NCBI GenBank assembly: GCA_903813345.2
Contig: CAIIXF020000005.1
Span: 41,085,394-41,149,393, forward strand
Direction of reading: 5' to 3'
Source of the DNA: Owenia fusiformis
Lineage: Eukaryota > Annelida > Polychaeta > Sabellida > Oweniidae
DNA length: 64,000 nucleotides
Shown here: in pieces, positions 1 to 12,900 of the stretch
How the letters are laid out: each line of letters opens with the position of its first letter
Position numbering within the stretch: the stretch's first letter is position 1
Made by a program: the position numbers and the translations under genes
The notes under the pieces: generated by a model
What the model was told of the DNA's origin: nothing
The model's database searches: none
The model's input: the letters and a program-made list of their open reading frames with translations, nothing else

Positions 1-3000
1 GCTCTCCAGAGGAAGTTGAATACTTGTAAGTAGAGCATGATACACTCAGACGTGAACACTGTTGATATTGGGCCATCAACGTGGTAGTCTAAACTGAACA
101 CATCCCAACCAGTGTCTCCATGAGATACCTGCAAAGTAACATTGAGAGATATTAAGATGTCTACAGTGTGTACTGTTATACCATCCTTCAACATGAACAT
201 AAATCAGCAGCAATTTTAATAGGTTGCATCATCAATTAGTGGGGGAAAAGGGTGTTACACATTATTGATTTGCCGATTGGATCATAATTTGTGAAGTCAG
301 GGGTTTGTTTCCTTTATGACTGAGTGTTCTTTTAGATGTTTCATTTCAATGCTGCACTTTGTAATACTCTTGTGCTTATTATATAAGCATTCTCACACAG
401 GCCCGTAGCCAGGGGGGTTCGCAGGGTTCGGGCGAACCCCCCCCTGGCCAAAAATTCTTTCAAAATCATGTAGTTTTTCACCATTTTAAGCACTTCTCAA
501 GTGATTTTAGCCATATTTGGGCCAAAATTGTCAAATGTGAACCCCCCCCTGGAAATTTTTGAAAACTGAACCCCCCTTGGCAAATCCTGACTACGGGCCT
601 GATATGCACCCCTTTACGGAAATCATGGCCTACAATCCACCCTAAATGTATCTGGAAGGTCAGCTCTTGATATGAGTAGGTCAAAATCTGAGACACTCAC
701 CTCTAGGAGCCTCACATCCAATCTCTTTAATATATCAGGGTCATCAAATTGTGCATTGGTTGACCTTATAGCAGTCTCTAAAATACCAGTTAGGTTGTGC
801 AAGAACAGGTTACTGGCTGGTTTGGCCAAGTCATCCCTAAAAAGTGTAACAGCACTATTGAGCTGAATGTAAACATTTCACAAAAATGCAACATATACTC
901 TTCCATTCTCAGTTATGTTCACATAACCCAATATTTCCCACCGTGATTTTAACTGATTATACAGACTTGGTTTCCAATATAAAATTCTCAATATAAATGC
1001 AATATTATGTTTGCACCAAATTACTCAAAAACTGTCAATCCCAAGTTCCAAACTCTCCACTGGCAGAAACAACCAAACAATTGTCTCCTGAAATATTGTG
1101 TTATTATCATTTTTATGAAAAAGATGATAATTGACAAAACTTACTCAAGTAAGTCCATGAGATGCCTTATGAAGTCACCCTGGCCAAGCAGCAAGTATCG
1201 TCTCATTGCCTGGAGATGTTCTAAGAATTTATACTTAGTGCGTAACACTTCTAATAGATGGCTACTGGTTTCTTTGTACACAACATCAACGAATTTGTCA
1301 AAGGAACTATTGAGATCTTGGGTGAACATACATTCCACTGAAATATACACGTGAATATATATTTTTGGTAAAGAGTTGTAGAAATCTAAGTTGAAATTAC
1401 ATGGCTGTGACAAGGCATAAGTCAGGCGTTACAACTGCCTCATGAAAAATAATTCAGACATTTTTTAAAACTGAATGTGTTCAATTGAAGTCTTATGAAA
1501 GTATCATATCTCAAATTACATACTGAGTGTAGATCTGAGACAATGGAAAATAAATTCAAATAAATTTACCATTATTAGTTATGACTTTCTTGACTGTATC
1601 CCTTTCTCTCATGTTCACTCTGTCTTGGCACAATTGTCTCAGGAAGTTAATGGATTTCCCAGCTAATAAAATCTGAAAGAAATTGTAGCCTATTTTTAAA
1701 TCTTGCATCGACAAAACATCATAACACATTACTCACACCCCCTCTATCTTTTTAAATCAATTAACCATGCTTTTTCCTCAGTTCTGTCCACTAATGGATT
1801 TTGATCAAAGGGAATGGCAAGAAATGATATAAAAAAAAATCATGCAATACCTGTTGCACTTTCAATAATTTATGCAGGCTGATTAGCCCCAGCCTAAACA
1901 AACCTCTATAAATTGTAGCATTTGCTTAAAAAATACAATGTCTACAGAAATAGGGGATGAATATACTTTTCTGGCTTGTTCCTGTGTGATGAAGCTTGGA
2001 ATCATTGGCTTCCTCAGTGAGTATTTGTCATGCCACAGTCTGATATTCTTCACTGTGGGGTTTCCAGCCACAAAAAACTGAAAAAGGAAATAGAAACTTT
2101 ATTATGCAAAAGCAAATTTTCTCAGCTAAAACATTGAATTTCAAATGAGTGATAATAGTTACATGTATGCCATTTAAAAAAAAACATTGCTTCCAAACAA
2201 CTGAAAAATTAATAGTTCAACAAACATGAATGTAGTTTTCTGTTGAAAAATTGCAGCAATTACATTGTATCTAACCGTTGTCCCTAAACTACTTTTCTGA
2301 CACAATAAATACATCATATGAAAATATACTGTTATGTGATACACACTTTAAATTGTAAGTTTAAAGTTAAAAAAGTTAAGGGAAAACCTGCAGCATACTT
2401 ACCTCATGGAAGTTATCTTCTAATTCCCCATCAAACATCCATTTGAGTACAGTGCCATATACAGGCTGAACAACCTGCAATTTAGAGTTATTAGTCATAA
2501 ATACTATATTCTATTTACATTGTCAAATTATCTTCTAATTCCCCATCAAACATCCACTTAAGAACAGTGCCATATACAGGCTGTACAACCTGCAATTTAG
2601 AGTCATTAGTCATAAATACTATATTCTATTTACATTGTCAATTTGTTTCATGTTTGTTCAGCAGAATGGCCATTTTTTCCAATATCTTAAGTTGTTATCT
2701 AATATTTTTGTGGCAACATAAAAACAAATCAACAGTCTGAGTATTTTTTTTTATACATTTTTTAAGTACAAGGATCAATCAATATATTCTGATAAAAATG
2801 TTCTCATTTTGTGATTATATCCCTCTCATTTTTTCAGAACATATAGATTATGTAATTACACATACATGTATTATTATTAATATTTGAAGTACAATTCAAA
2901 GAAAGACAGTGGTCAAGACTTGGGAAACAAGTCAAATGGCGGCAACATTTAAGGCTGAAAGTTGTCATGTGTGAATACCGTTCTGGGTGGCAGGGTCCCT

Positions 3001-6000
3001 ATATTTAAAACTGTCTAGAAAACTACATAAAACATATCATTTCTCCGTGAAATTAATACACAAAGTAGTTAGGTTGTTGGTATTTATTATTGGAAAGTTT
3101 AAAGTAATTTTATCAAAAACCAACAAAATAAGAGCAGGGCGTCCAAAACTTTTGGATCACCCCTCGTATATATAATAACATATAATAGTTACCAGTCTTA
3201 GTGTATGTCTAATAATGTCCTGTACAAAGGGATCACCATGTTGGGTGTATGAATATATTGCAGATGCCAAAGCCCCTCCTTTTTTACCTGCAAATTTAAA
3301 ATCATTCTCATATCATAAACTTATTTCTGTTCTTTAATATGATGACATTCTGAGTGAAGAGAGCCATAGCCTGTTTAGGTTTAGCAAAGTTTGAGGAGGT
3401 CTGTTTCCAATGCTCGACTATCTGTGAATATACAATCTAAATAGTTTCTGCATTAAAATTGAAATAGACTCTTCGTATATCTATGAAACATTTATGATGC
3501 ACAAATACTAGGTTTTATCTTAATATTTTCCTTTTACCTTATTTGTTGTACAAAAGTTCTTGTAAATCAACACTTCAGCTTTAATTACTCCAACATTGTA
3601 TTTATCTGTCATATTACATTACCTGTACAAATGTCTACTAAGGCTGCTAGAGTTTTCATCCTTACTAATGGCTCTGTAGTCCAAACTGCAAGTTTCCTCA
3701 GTGTAAGCTGTTCTGCCATGTCTATACCCTGGTCCTCTTCTTGTTGTAACTACAAGAAAACGGTCTTGATATATCATATTTATCAAAAATGTACCCGATC
3801 ATGGTTCAATATGCAATAATACATATGACTGCGTAAATCTGTATTGTCAACAATGCAAAATATGACACATGATAAAAATCTACAAGTACCTGTGCTTCTA
3901 TGATGGCCATGAGTCTGTAGTATTCTGTAAGCTCTTGATGCAAAGCTGCACAAAAACTCTACAAAATAAAATATAAGTAAATCAACCATTAATCTCATGT
4001 AGATATTTGAACACTCTTAGGACCAGCTGGATTATCACATTCAGATTTTCAAATGCATGCAATAACATATTTCATAAAGCTGGGTTCGTAAAGTATTCAC
4101 ATGAAAGAGTTCTTTGAATATATAGGCTTTGCTGTATATACATTTCTCCTAGATATTTTGTTTGGAATCTATTTGATTGGTTAGGGCTTGATTTGAATTA
4201 TATGTCAATTACCAATTATCAAGGTCTGAAGTTATATATTCTATATGTAAAATAATATTGTATTACCTGTCCAACCAAACCAAAGGCTTTGTCTGTACTT
4301 CTTGTATCGCAATATTTCCTGACTTTATTATAAAGCCACCCACACTCTGCCAGTTTGCCTACTGTCTTACGTACAGCTTTAGGTATACCAGCCTACAAGA
4401 CATACAATAAACGCATACATTATTGGTTCTTGAATATTTTTTTTAAACAATTTTAAACTCAGGGCAATTTCTTTTCTGTTCTGATTTTGAACTATCTAAG
4501 AGAGGTCAAATATCCCATTTTAATCACTTTTTCAACAATATGCAAATTCCCATTTTGCCTATTCTGAACTATCTACATGTAATATCTAAAAAGAAAAATA
4601 CAAATTTTTCATTAGTCCAAATTTTCTAATGAACTTTCAACAGGGTGCAAGTTTTCATCTTGCCTGTTTCAGGCTGCAATGTAATTTTCTATTGTCCTAG
4701 ATAACCAATCCACATACATTGTGCATTGTATCAGTTTTTAAACCAAAATAGAATATCTATTTATCCATACCTTTGGATCAATTCTATAACCATCTTTTGT
4801 AACTTGTAGTTTTATAAGCTGGCCCTCAATGCCTTGGAATATGTACACGATCTCCCTCAGCAACACACTTTCTGATACTTCAAAGGATGCTGAAGAAAAC
4901 AAGATTTCTCTCACATCAATATTAACATATATTCACAGGGGTCTATCAGATCTCAACATACCATGAGCATTGGGCTGAACATATCACTGAGCTTGCTTAT
5001 ACATAGCATCCCTTGTATCATGAGGACTGGTTAATAACCATGATTAAATAATAGGTCCTTAGAACAATGGAGTAGACCTAAATGATACCATGGCCATACA
5101 TTAGCTAGACCATTATGGAATGTTATCACAATCATTTAAAGACATGTTTATGACAAGGAACTAACAAGCAAAATGTCAACACCTGATTTGTTACAGATCA
5201 AATCAAGGCCTCATTAGTGTAAAGAAGTGTATACTAACTGTTCTCTTGCATAGTTAGTTTATGAAGCTCCCTTGACACTGACTGTGCTTGAGACTTGCTA
5301 GCTGAATTTGCTCCAGTTCTGGACACTGTTGAGGATTTATCTGGAAAAGAGAAGAGCATTGAACTAGGCAAAAACAAATGATTTGGACTCCTTACGACGC
5401 CTTCCTTTTACATTAACTACTACATGCAGTACTCATACCCTAAAACAAGACAAGATAGAAAATACAATAAGAAATGGAGAGATAACCATTGTGATGTTTA
5501 AATTGTTTATAATGTCGCATTCAATAAAACAGGAATATTGTTTCCAGCAAACCTGTCAGATATAGAAATACCAGTCCTAAAGCCCTATATCTGACATATA
5601 GGCTAATGTTAGGCTTTATGCTAATGTTAATTATACATAGACGGTTTATTTATTAGTTACTTATTACCTCCAGATTCTTTTGAGAGGGTCCATGCCAGCC
5701 TAGCACCAAATGGCGTCCTATGTTGGGCGGGTGTGGGGAGATAACTGGAAAATATTGAATGGACATGGAGTGCTAACAATAGAATTGAGAATGCTCCTCT
5801 TAAATTTTAATATAAACTAATGTATGTAACTATCACTGTGTCTGAGTGTAGCAAAATGTATAAATAAGAAAAAAGAGATATTTTATCTTAGAATGCAGTT
5901 TTATTGCACTCATGTATGAGTATAAGGAATTATGGAATATTAAATAATTGGATGTCCTGTTTCTTACCTGGGGGGTAAAGACTGTGGCTCAAAGCTGGGG

Positions 6001-9000
6001 TCACTCCTTGCACTGCTATGTATGCTGCTGATCCCACTACTGCCAGTGGAGAGAGTGCTCCCCTGGGTCATACTGCCACCTGGTGCTGGGGTTCTGCTTG
6101 GAGGGGGGTTCACTCCAAATGGTGTGGAGGTAGCATGGGGCTTCATCAGACTCTGGCCAAATATATTTTTCTGTGCTGCCTGGCCCTACAAGCAAAGGCA
6201 ACAAATAAGAAAAGCTATCAAATAGAGAAAGATATATATATTGACAAAAGTACTAGAGATTAGAGTGTAGCCATATCAGAAGACAATCCACTCATATGCA
6301 ATATCTTGATATTTCAGAATGCAACCAATACATGTGCTTTCAATAGAAAATCAGCTTAGTGTCTTATTAATAATTGTAGCATGTTTCTCTGGTGGCCATA
6401 GGTGTAGAAAATGCAACCATCAATGCACGAAGTGAACAATGTTGGACCTAAAACCCAAAAGTGGTCATCTTAAAATTTACCAAGCATGCCAAAACAAACC
6501 AATTCTAGACTTTCATAACAAGAACCAACCGTGAAAGTTTCAAATCAATGAGTGATTTGTCGGGAAATGCAGACAACAAAAGTACTATAATGTACATGGG
6601 CATTATAAATTACTTTATACAGATAGATGCTCACATAACAAAGCTTACCCTTAATCTTGATGTTGGTCTATCTTGACTGAGACTATTGAGAAGTTGTAGA
6701 ACAGCTCCCCTGTTCTGTACCACCCCCTGCCCCTGCAGCTTCCTATGTAACTCCGTGAATATAGCCGCATCTTTCTCCCTCCTCTGTCTTGCCACTGAAA
6801 TATATCAAGTAACTTAAATGTAATGAGAATATGAACTGCTGTTAGCCGATATGGTTACATTGCAACTAAAATGAATCCATATTTATCATAAAAGGGGCGT
6901 AAAATTTTTGTCCATATTATTTCATACTGGTAGACCAGTGGGGATGAGCATGATACAAAAATGTAAAATTGTCTACCATTGATACTGTTTCTACTCCATG
7001 TTTTATCATTATTAATTGTATAAAACTGAGAACTTACATTTCTTCTTGATTCTTTCAGCTATTTCAAATTCATTATCCTCTGAACTAGAGTTGAAGTTAC
7101 TAAAATGTAAATAATACAGTACAGTTTAAATATGATAATAAGGACTATTTGTTTTATACATTAAAATGTGGCACAACTCGTGGAAGGAGCAACTCAAATT
7201 AAACAGGGCTGCTGATAAAATACATTGTTGGGTTGTGGCATCTACTCATGATTTGAGAGCCATTTATTGTTGAATTTCAATGGCAATTTCTACAAGCCTG
7301 ATATGGGCAAAATTTCCAGCCAAATGTCTACAAGATAAAAATCATAAAAATTAAAAGCAACACTACTTACAATCCCCTATAAACAGGATTTTCTCACTTA
7401 CCTGCCTAATATCCTCAAAGCATACTGGAAATGTCTGTCTACAGCAGCATCTGCAATAAATTGCCAAACTTATATCGCACAAATGAAAGGCCCACATCAC
7501 ATTAAGGTTTTCACTTTTCGACTTTTTTTTCAAATCAAGATTGAGTTTTGCCCAGTTGGCCTCGGCATATCTATCAGTGCATCAGCACATCAAATTCGAT
7601 GCATCGTCAAATACTATTGATGTACTGATCAATACAACAGTGAATTCTGTCGGTTTATCCCGTGCAAGGACTATGGTCCTGAGAACGTCTCAATCTTTTG
7701 CCTGTACGATTACAACATGGGAGAATTTTCTACGGCTCTTACACTTAAGGTACCTACTTCAATAGATTCCTGGGTATTTTAGCATTCTTTTCGTGTAGTT
7801 GAATCCACAATTATCTGGGTTTATCGGCAGAACAGGAACATTTTTCTTTTTCATTGAGATTCCATCACTTTTCAAGATGGCAGTTGGATTTAAAAGGGGA
7901 TTCCCTGTTTGACTGGCCCGGAAGTACCAATAAATGGAGGAATTTGACAGTTGTAATAAGTTAAATATTACACGCAAATATTGCGATCAAGAATGAAAAT
8001 TTCTTAGTAATTAGTAATTTCTTAGTCCTGGCACAGGATAACTGTTGGTGCATCGAATGTGGTGCCATCGGCACCAGTGTTACTTGTTGCATCGATTGGC
8101 ATATATACTTAGGTCCCGAACGTAGGTAAGTGACAGTCGCATTTATTGTCGAAAGCCTATTTTATAGATTTGTTTTCAAGATGAAGGAAAACATTGCAAT
8201 AGATCTAGATATTTCGATTTTTGCTGGATCTATTAGGATAGATGACCTGGCTGCCTAGAAGTCACACAGACACAGACAGAAATAAAATAAAAATCTGGTT
8301 CTCGCGAAGTCTCTGTCAGTGGCAGTAATCATTGATTGAATCATTGATTGAAGTCCGAGGTAGGAGGGGGAGTAGGCGTTTTCTGCAAGAAAATTCAACA
8401 AATCTGGAAGATTTATTTTTTCAAGAGAAAGTTAACCATTGAATTGCTTAATGAATTGGTGCATAGTATGGTAAAATATGTTAGGTCTTATAGGTTCGGC
8501 ATAAATAATTGCTACCATACAGGTCATGCCGAGGGTCTCATATTTGTGCATCACGGCGCACTATTTCAATGCATCTATCAGTGCATCAGCGCATCAAATT
8601 CGATGCATTATCAAATACAATCGATGCATCGATCAATACAACAGTGAATTCTGTCGGTGCATTGAATCATTCGAATGTGGTGCCGACACTACAAAGTGAA
8701 AAGTAGCACCAGAGACTATATAAGGTGGCATTAAAGCACCGCAAAACATTGGATATAAACAAACAAACAGACACGAGTGTTACTTGTTGCATCGATTGGC
8801 ACATATACTTAGGTAAGTGACAGTCGCATTTATTGTCGAAAGCCTATTTTATATATTAGAAATATTACCCTAGATGACCTACAAGTCACACAGACACAGA
8901 CAGAAATAAAAATCTGATTCTCGCGAAGTCTCTGATTGTGATGTGATACAGTCCGAGAAATTCCTTACCATCTTGAAGTCCTGTTATCTGAGCACATAAC

Positions 9001-9023
9001 TTATGCAGGAGGTCTGATGCCAT
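1..9023 (-). CDS. TUBGCP3: Gamma-tubulin complex component 3 (partial, 3' end off window)
   Basis: GCP3 is a core subunit of the gamma-tubulin small complex and ring complex, which nucleates microtubules at centrosomes. Exons read on the minus strand (high to low): 8969-9023 (start ATG at 9023), 7402-7450, 7038-7099, 6649-6794, 5968-6185, 5668-5744, 5239-5340, 4771-4889, 4267-4392, 3890-3958, 3623-3749, 3193-3287, 2403-2474, 1967-2077, 1570-1674, 1145-1337, 701-836 and 1-128 (continuing off the window). Diagnostic stretches include [37 protein letters not shown] and [19 protein letters not shown], all near-identical to animal GCP3 from memory. Each exon has GT and AG borders and phases agree throughout, except exon 1570-1674, which has two extra bases and an in-frame stop. 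About 660 of roughly 900 expected codons are present; the rest of the C-terminal domain is missing. A DIRS element lies 96 bp upstream of the ATG. Confidence 0.95.
398..601. mobile_element. Short MITE with CAGGCCCGTAG terminal inverted repeats (hAT-like guess)
   Basis: This lies in the GCP3 intron between exons 701-836 and 1-128. The left end reads CAGGCCCGTAGCCAGG and the right end CCTGACTACGGGCCTG, nearly perfect inverted complements. The 204-bp body is built of runs of C or G and has no coding potential. I see no convincing target duplication. The terminal motif resembles non-autonomous hAT-type repeats common in marine invertebrates; that family assignment is from memory and tentative. 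Confidence 0.65.
2413..2642. repeat. 115-bp tandem duplication covering most of a GCP3 exon
   Basis: Bases 2413-2527 repeat at 2528-2642 with an offset of 115 and few mismatches. The downstream copy (2403-2474) is a complete exon with a GTAAGT donor. The upstream copy at about 2528-2589 keeps the acceptor side and most codons but lost the donor, because the duplication starts inside the exon. Copy 2 differs by scattered substitutions, so it is recent but not brand new. Confidence 0.9.
3152..3171. repeat. Solo Tc1/mariner-like terminal sequence
   Basis: The motif GATCACCCCTCGTATA next to TATA-rich flank looks like one end of a Tc1/mariner-type element. A similar end occurs at 29027-29042. I did not find a matching opposite end for either, so these are probably relics. 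Confidence 0.4.
6420..6590. repeat. Degenerate monomer related to the 161-bp core repeat
   Basis: This stretch of a GCP3 intron keeps the order 'gaccataaaa / aaaatggcc-like / accaagcatgcc / aaccaattctaga / ttcataac / gtgaaagtttcaaa' seen in the core units at 43.6-44.2 kb and 63.6-64.0 kb, but with many changes. It is read as an old single unit. Confidence 0.5.
7565..8662. repeat. Two-copy ~95-bp repeat in GCP3 intron 1
   Basis: Copy A at about 7566-7655 and copy B at about 8570-8662 share 'ctatcagtgcatcagc', 'catcaaattcgatgca' and 'caatacaacagtgaattc'. The unit is rich in overlapping GCATCGAT-type palindromes. Short open frames across it are chance. I recognise no known element. Confidence 0.6.
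8040..8940. repeat. Direct duplication of a ~270-bp cassette in GCP3 intron 1
   Basis: Segments at about 8075-8326 and 8770-8937 match in order: 'gttacttgttgcatcgattg', 'ggtaagtgacagtcgcattt', 'ttgtcgaaagcctatttta', 'acacagacacagacagaaat' and 'ttctcgcgaagtctctg'. On the plus strand copy 2 is preceded by a TATATAAGG motif near 8717, and both carry an AGGTAAGTGACAG donor-like sequence. The role is unknown. Confidence 0.6.
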
Positions 9024-9118
9024 CTTAAATTGATAAATGTGTAACAAATTTCATTTGCTAAGACTGTCTTTATCCGTAGATGTATTGTTGGACACAAAAT
9101 AGGTAAAATGTCAAGGAA

Positions 9119-9313
9119 AAATTTATCAATTTCATAAGAGCAACGCTCTGAAATTACAATTTCATGAGCGTAATAAAATACTCAGCATTGAAATCGCCAT
9201 TCCACAAGGAAGAGGCAAAATCCAGTTATTAAACCAAAATAAAAAATAAAATTTTTTAAAAAGGTGGAACCGGAAGTGATGCGCGCGCTTCCTCAATGGA
9301 TTCAACTTCGGCT
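9119..9313. repeat. DIRS 3' inverted terminal repeat
   Basis: This is the inverted complement of 14099-14253, from AAATTT at the tip through the long A/T run to the 'ggtggaaccggaagtgatgc' block. It carries an insertion relative to the other repeat containing two small palindromes (GAGCAACGCTC and CTGAAATTACAATTTCATGAG-like). An ACCGGAAGTG ETS-type site lies at 9269-9278. Confidence 0.85.
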
Positions 9314-9815
9314 CAGACTGCATTCAGACTGAAAACATAGAAATTGATAAACAACAATACCAAGAGAAAGAAAAGTACACTTACCTAAAATTCTCTGTGA
9401 TATCCCAAGGCTTGATAACAGCTCAAGTTTTGTAGTAAAAGGTTACACTCCAACAGTGTAACTTCTTCTTACTTAATTAAAAACAGTAAACCTGGTTACT
9501 GTTCAAGAAATACTGTTAATTACCATTAGTAACACCCAGTTACTATCTAAAAGTATGTGTAACATTAGGTTACAATTAAAATCAGCAACACTGGATACTG
9601 TCCAGGAGAATTAAGTAAATGCAATAACTCCTTGTTATTGCCCAAATTCAATGGTATACATCCATCACTTAAATAGGTAACTGTCTTTACAAAGTTCTGC
9701 TTGTTATAACATCTTTATGGCTTCTTGTCTTTGCCTGGTTGAGCCATCCCCCTGAAAGTAGATAAATAAAAGCTCATGAAGCAAATGTAAGCTCTGATTA
9801 GGGAGGAGGGTGGGA

Positions 9816-9929
9816 CATTTCAATGCTGAGTATTTTATTACGCTCATGAAATTGTAATTTCAGAGCGTTGCTCTTATGAAATTGATAAATTTCATATCGC
9901 TTATAAAATACTCATCATTGAAATCGCCT
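9816..9929. repeat. DIRS internal complementary region
   Basis: Bases 9816-9892 are the inverted complement of the outer 3' terminus (about 9119-9200). Bases 9887-9929 are the inverted complement of the outer 5' terminus (about 14215-14253). The halves meet at AAATTT. In DIRS1 the corresponding region templates joining of the two ends into a circle. It lies just downstream of the recombinase stop codon. Confidence 0.9.
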
Positions 9930-9956
9930 GTTCAAAGCTACCAGATCAGCAATGGC

Positions 9957-12900
9957 TTAGCAATCTAGAATAACCTCAGAAAATTTGTCAACAGGTTTCC
10001 TGTAAAATTTACGGAAGGTTTGAACATTTGTCCAGTTTGCATGATCAATTATTTGCTTGGCAGATAAACCGTGAAACCAGGCTTTGCTGACTGCTGCTGA
10101 TCTAGTTGAATGAGCTTTAAAAATGGAAACATCAATCCCAGCCTCTCTCATCAAATATTTGATCCAATTTGCAATAGTACATTTGGCTACTGGTTCAAAG
10201 GGCTTGTTGTTACTCAAAAACAAACGAGATTTCTGTGTGACTGACAATCTATGCTCTTCTGTGATAAATAAATAGGTTCTCAAGCAAGCAATGACATCTA
10301 AGAATTCATCTTCACAAGCCTGAAATTTTAGAGAAATTGAGGGTTTAGAAGGATTCATAGTTTTAGTAGTACCATCTAAGATAAATTCAATTTCATCACC
10401 TTTGTCCAGCATGAAGTCAGGGTTGCAACAGTGAAGCTCTGATCCTCTGCACACACTTGTCAAAGACATCAACATAGCTAATTTCCTACTCAATTGAACA
10501 GTAGTTAAATTCTCATTCTTACCTAATTGCTTTATGTACTGAAGCACTTGATCCACATCCCAGACCTTATTATATCGAGGCTTTGGAGGCTTTGTATTGA
10601 ACATTCCTTTGAGAAGAGAAATAATCTGAGGATGTTGACCTACCTTAAAATTATCAACAGGCATGTGATATGCAGATATTGCTGACCTGTAAACATTCAT
10701 GGTAGAATAAAGCTTACCTTGTTCAAATTGAATTGTAAGGAACTCCGCTATATTTGCCAGAGAGGTTTGAACCGGATTAAATTGTCGTTCAGAGCACCAG
10801 CTACACCACTTTTCCCAGGGTGCATTGTAAGCCATTCTTGTTCCTTTTCTTCTTGCATTAATGATAAGTTTAGAAGCTTGTTTTGAAAAACCTTCTGTTT
10901 CAAGACGATCCCAGACACTCTCCATGCTGCTAATCTCAGATCCTGACCCATCGGATGTGACTCCCCTGTTGGAGATGTCAACAGGTTGTTCATGTGTGGG
11001 ATTAGAATCGGGAAGTCTACTGACATGAGAAGAAGTAAGGGATACCAACTTTGTGTGTTCCACACTGGAGTTATCAAAATTAGATTGGATTGATCTTCTG
11101 CCACTTTCTTCAGAACTCTGCCTATTAGGCAAAATGGAGGAAAGGCATAAAACTGCTTGTTCTTCCATTTCATTGTAAATGCGTCTACATGGAAGGCCAT
11201 AGGATCTATCTTCCAACTGCAATAAACCTCTGTCTGTTTGTTCAGCCGATCTGCAAACAAATCCACTTCTATTTTGTTCCATATTGTTTGAATCTGAAGA
11301 ACTACTGATGTGTCTAACATCCAATTCGAGGCATCCTTGTATATTCTCGATGCTCTGTCTGCTGCTAGATTCTTCACCCCTGCAATGTGAACGGCTGTAA
11401 GTATGATCTTTTTCTGAAGACAATATTCCCACAGTTCTTTTGTCTGATTTATCAACAGATTGGATTTCGTACCCCCCATCCGATTGATATGGGCTACAGT
11501 TGTCATATTGTCCGATAAAATCTGAATGTTGCAACATTCCAGCGTCTTGGTGTAAGATCGGACAGCTAGAAACACAGCTTTCAGTTCGAGAATGTTTATG
11601 TGGAGGAGGCTCTCTTCTGTACTCCATAGACCTTGGACAATCACTCCATTGCTCTCTGCCCCCCAACCTTTTTTCGAGCTGTCTGTTGCTATTATCAGGC
11701 TTGGATCTTCTATCGAAAAAGGTCTGCCATTCCACAGATCCATCTGAGATATCCACCACGATATCTCGGCCTTCGATTCCAGATCCAAAATTACTTTTGT
11801 CTGATAAGACTGGTTGTTGCATCCCAGAACATAAGTTTTCAACTTTTGAAGATAGCGATAATGAAGCGGAGCTGGGTATATGGCAATCGCTGACGCGGAA
11901 AGCATTCCTATCAACTGAGCTAATTGTTGAACTGTCAGATTGTCTTCCTGAAGGCAAGTTATGCATTTCTCTTTGATCTTTGCTGCTTTGATTGCTGGTA
12001 ATATTAGGTTCATGTCTATTGAATTTATTGATACCCCCAGATATTCTATCTCTTGAGATGGAGTTAGAATTGACTTTTCCCAGTTTATGAGAAAACCCAG
12101 ATATTTCAATATGTGAATCACAACTTTGCTCTGGTTGATAAGAACGCTTTTCTCCTGATTCATTAAGAGGATGTCGTCCAAATAGATGGCTATCCTGAAT
12201 CCCATTTTCCTCATGTAAGAAATTGGAATCTTCAACATTTTTGTGAAAACCCTCGGACTCTGTGCAAGCCCGAACGGTAACGATGTCATTTCGTAACAAT
12301 GATTTTCCCATATCATTCTGAGAAATTTCCGTTGATTCATCTTCATTGCCACGGCAAAATATGCCTGTCTCAGGTCTAGCTTCACAAACCAATCGTTTCG
12401 TTGAACCAGACATACTGTTGTTTGAATGGTTTCCATTTTGAAATGAACATACTTGATGTTCTGGTTGAGTTTTTTTAGATTGAAGATTGGCCGAAAGGAC
12501 CCGTCTTTTTTGGGGGTCAGAAACATACTGCTTAAATATTGTCCTTTGACATTGTTGACTTTTACCATCACCCCATTGCTTATCATTTTTTGAATTTCTA
12601 ATCCCAATGCTTGTTTTTCGTTTTCCGAAATTTTTGGCCAAACTGGGGCTCTGGTTTGAAATGGCTGTGAAATTAGATCTAAAGGTACACCCCTTACCAT
12701 CTCTAGAATTACCTCGTCTGATGTCAGTTTTTCCCAGTTTCTTAGAAAAAAAGGTAATCTCGCACCTACCTGTGTCTCGCTTAACACTATTTCGTCTAGA
12801 CCTAGATGACTCAAGTTTGGTGGGTGAATTTGAGAAAACAACATACCTATTGGATTTGTTGACATATCCTCTGCCTTTGCCTCTTGATGCGCCACTTGGG

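Noticed and set aside
837-862. Longer version of GCP3 exon 701-836 using acceptors at 855 or 863
   Set aside because: The acceptor after CACTTTTTAG gives the right phase and the conserved length [14 protein letters not shown]; the longer forms add residues absent from the family or break phase.
11500-11976. 158-codon plus-strand open frame inside the DIRS element
   Set aside because: It is antisense to the RT frame with no recognisable domain; a by-product of the long minus-strand coding frames.
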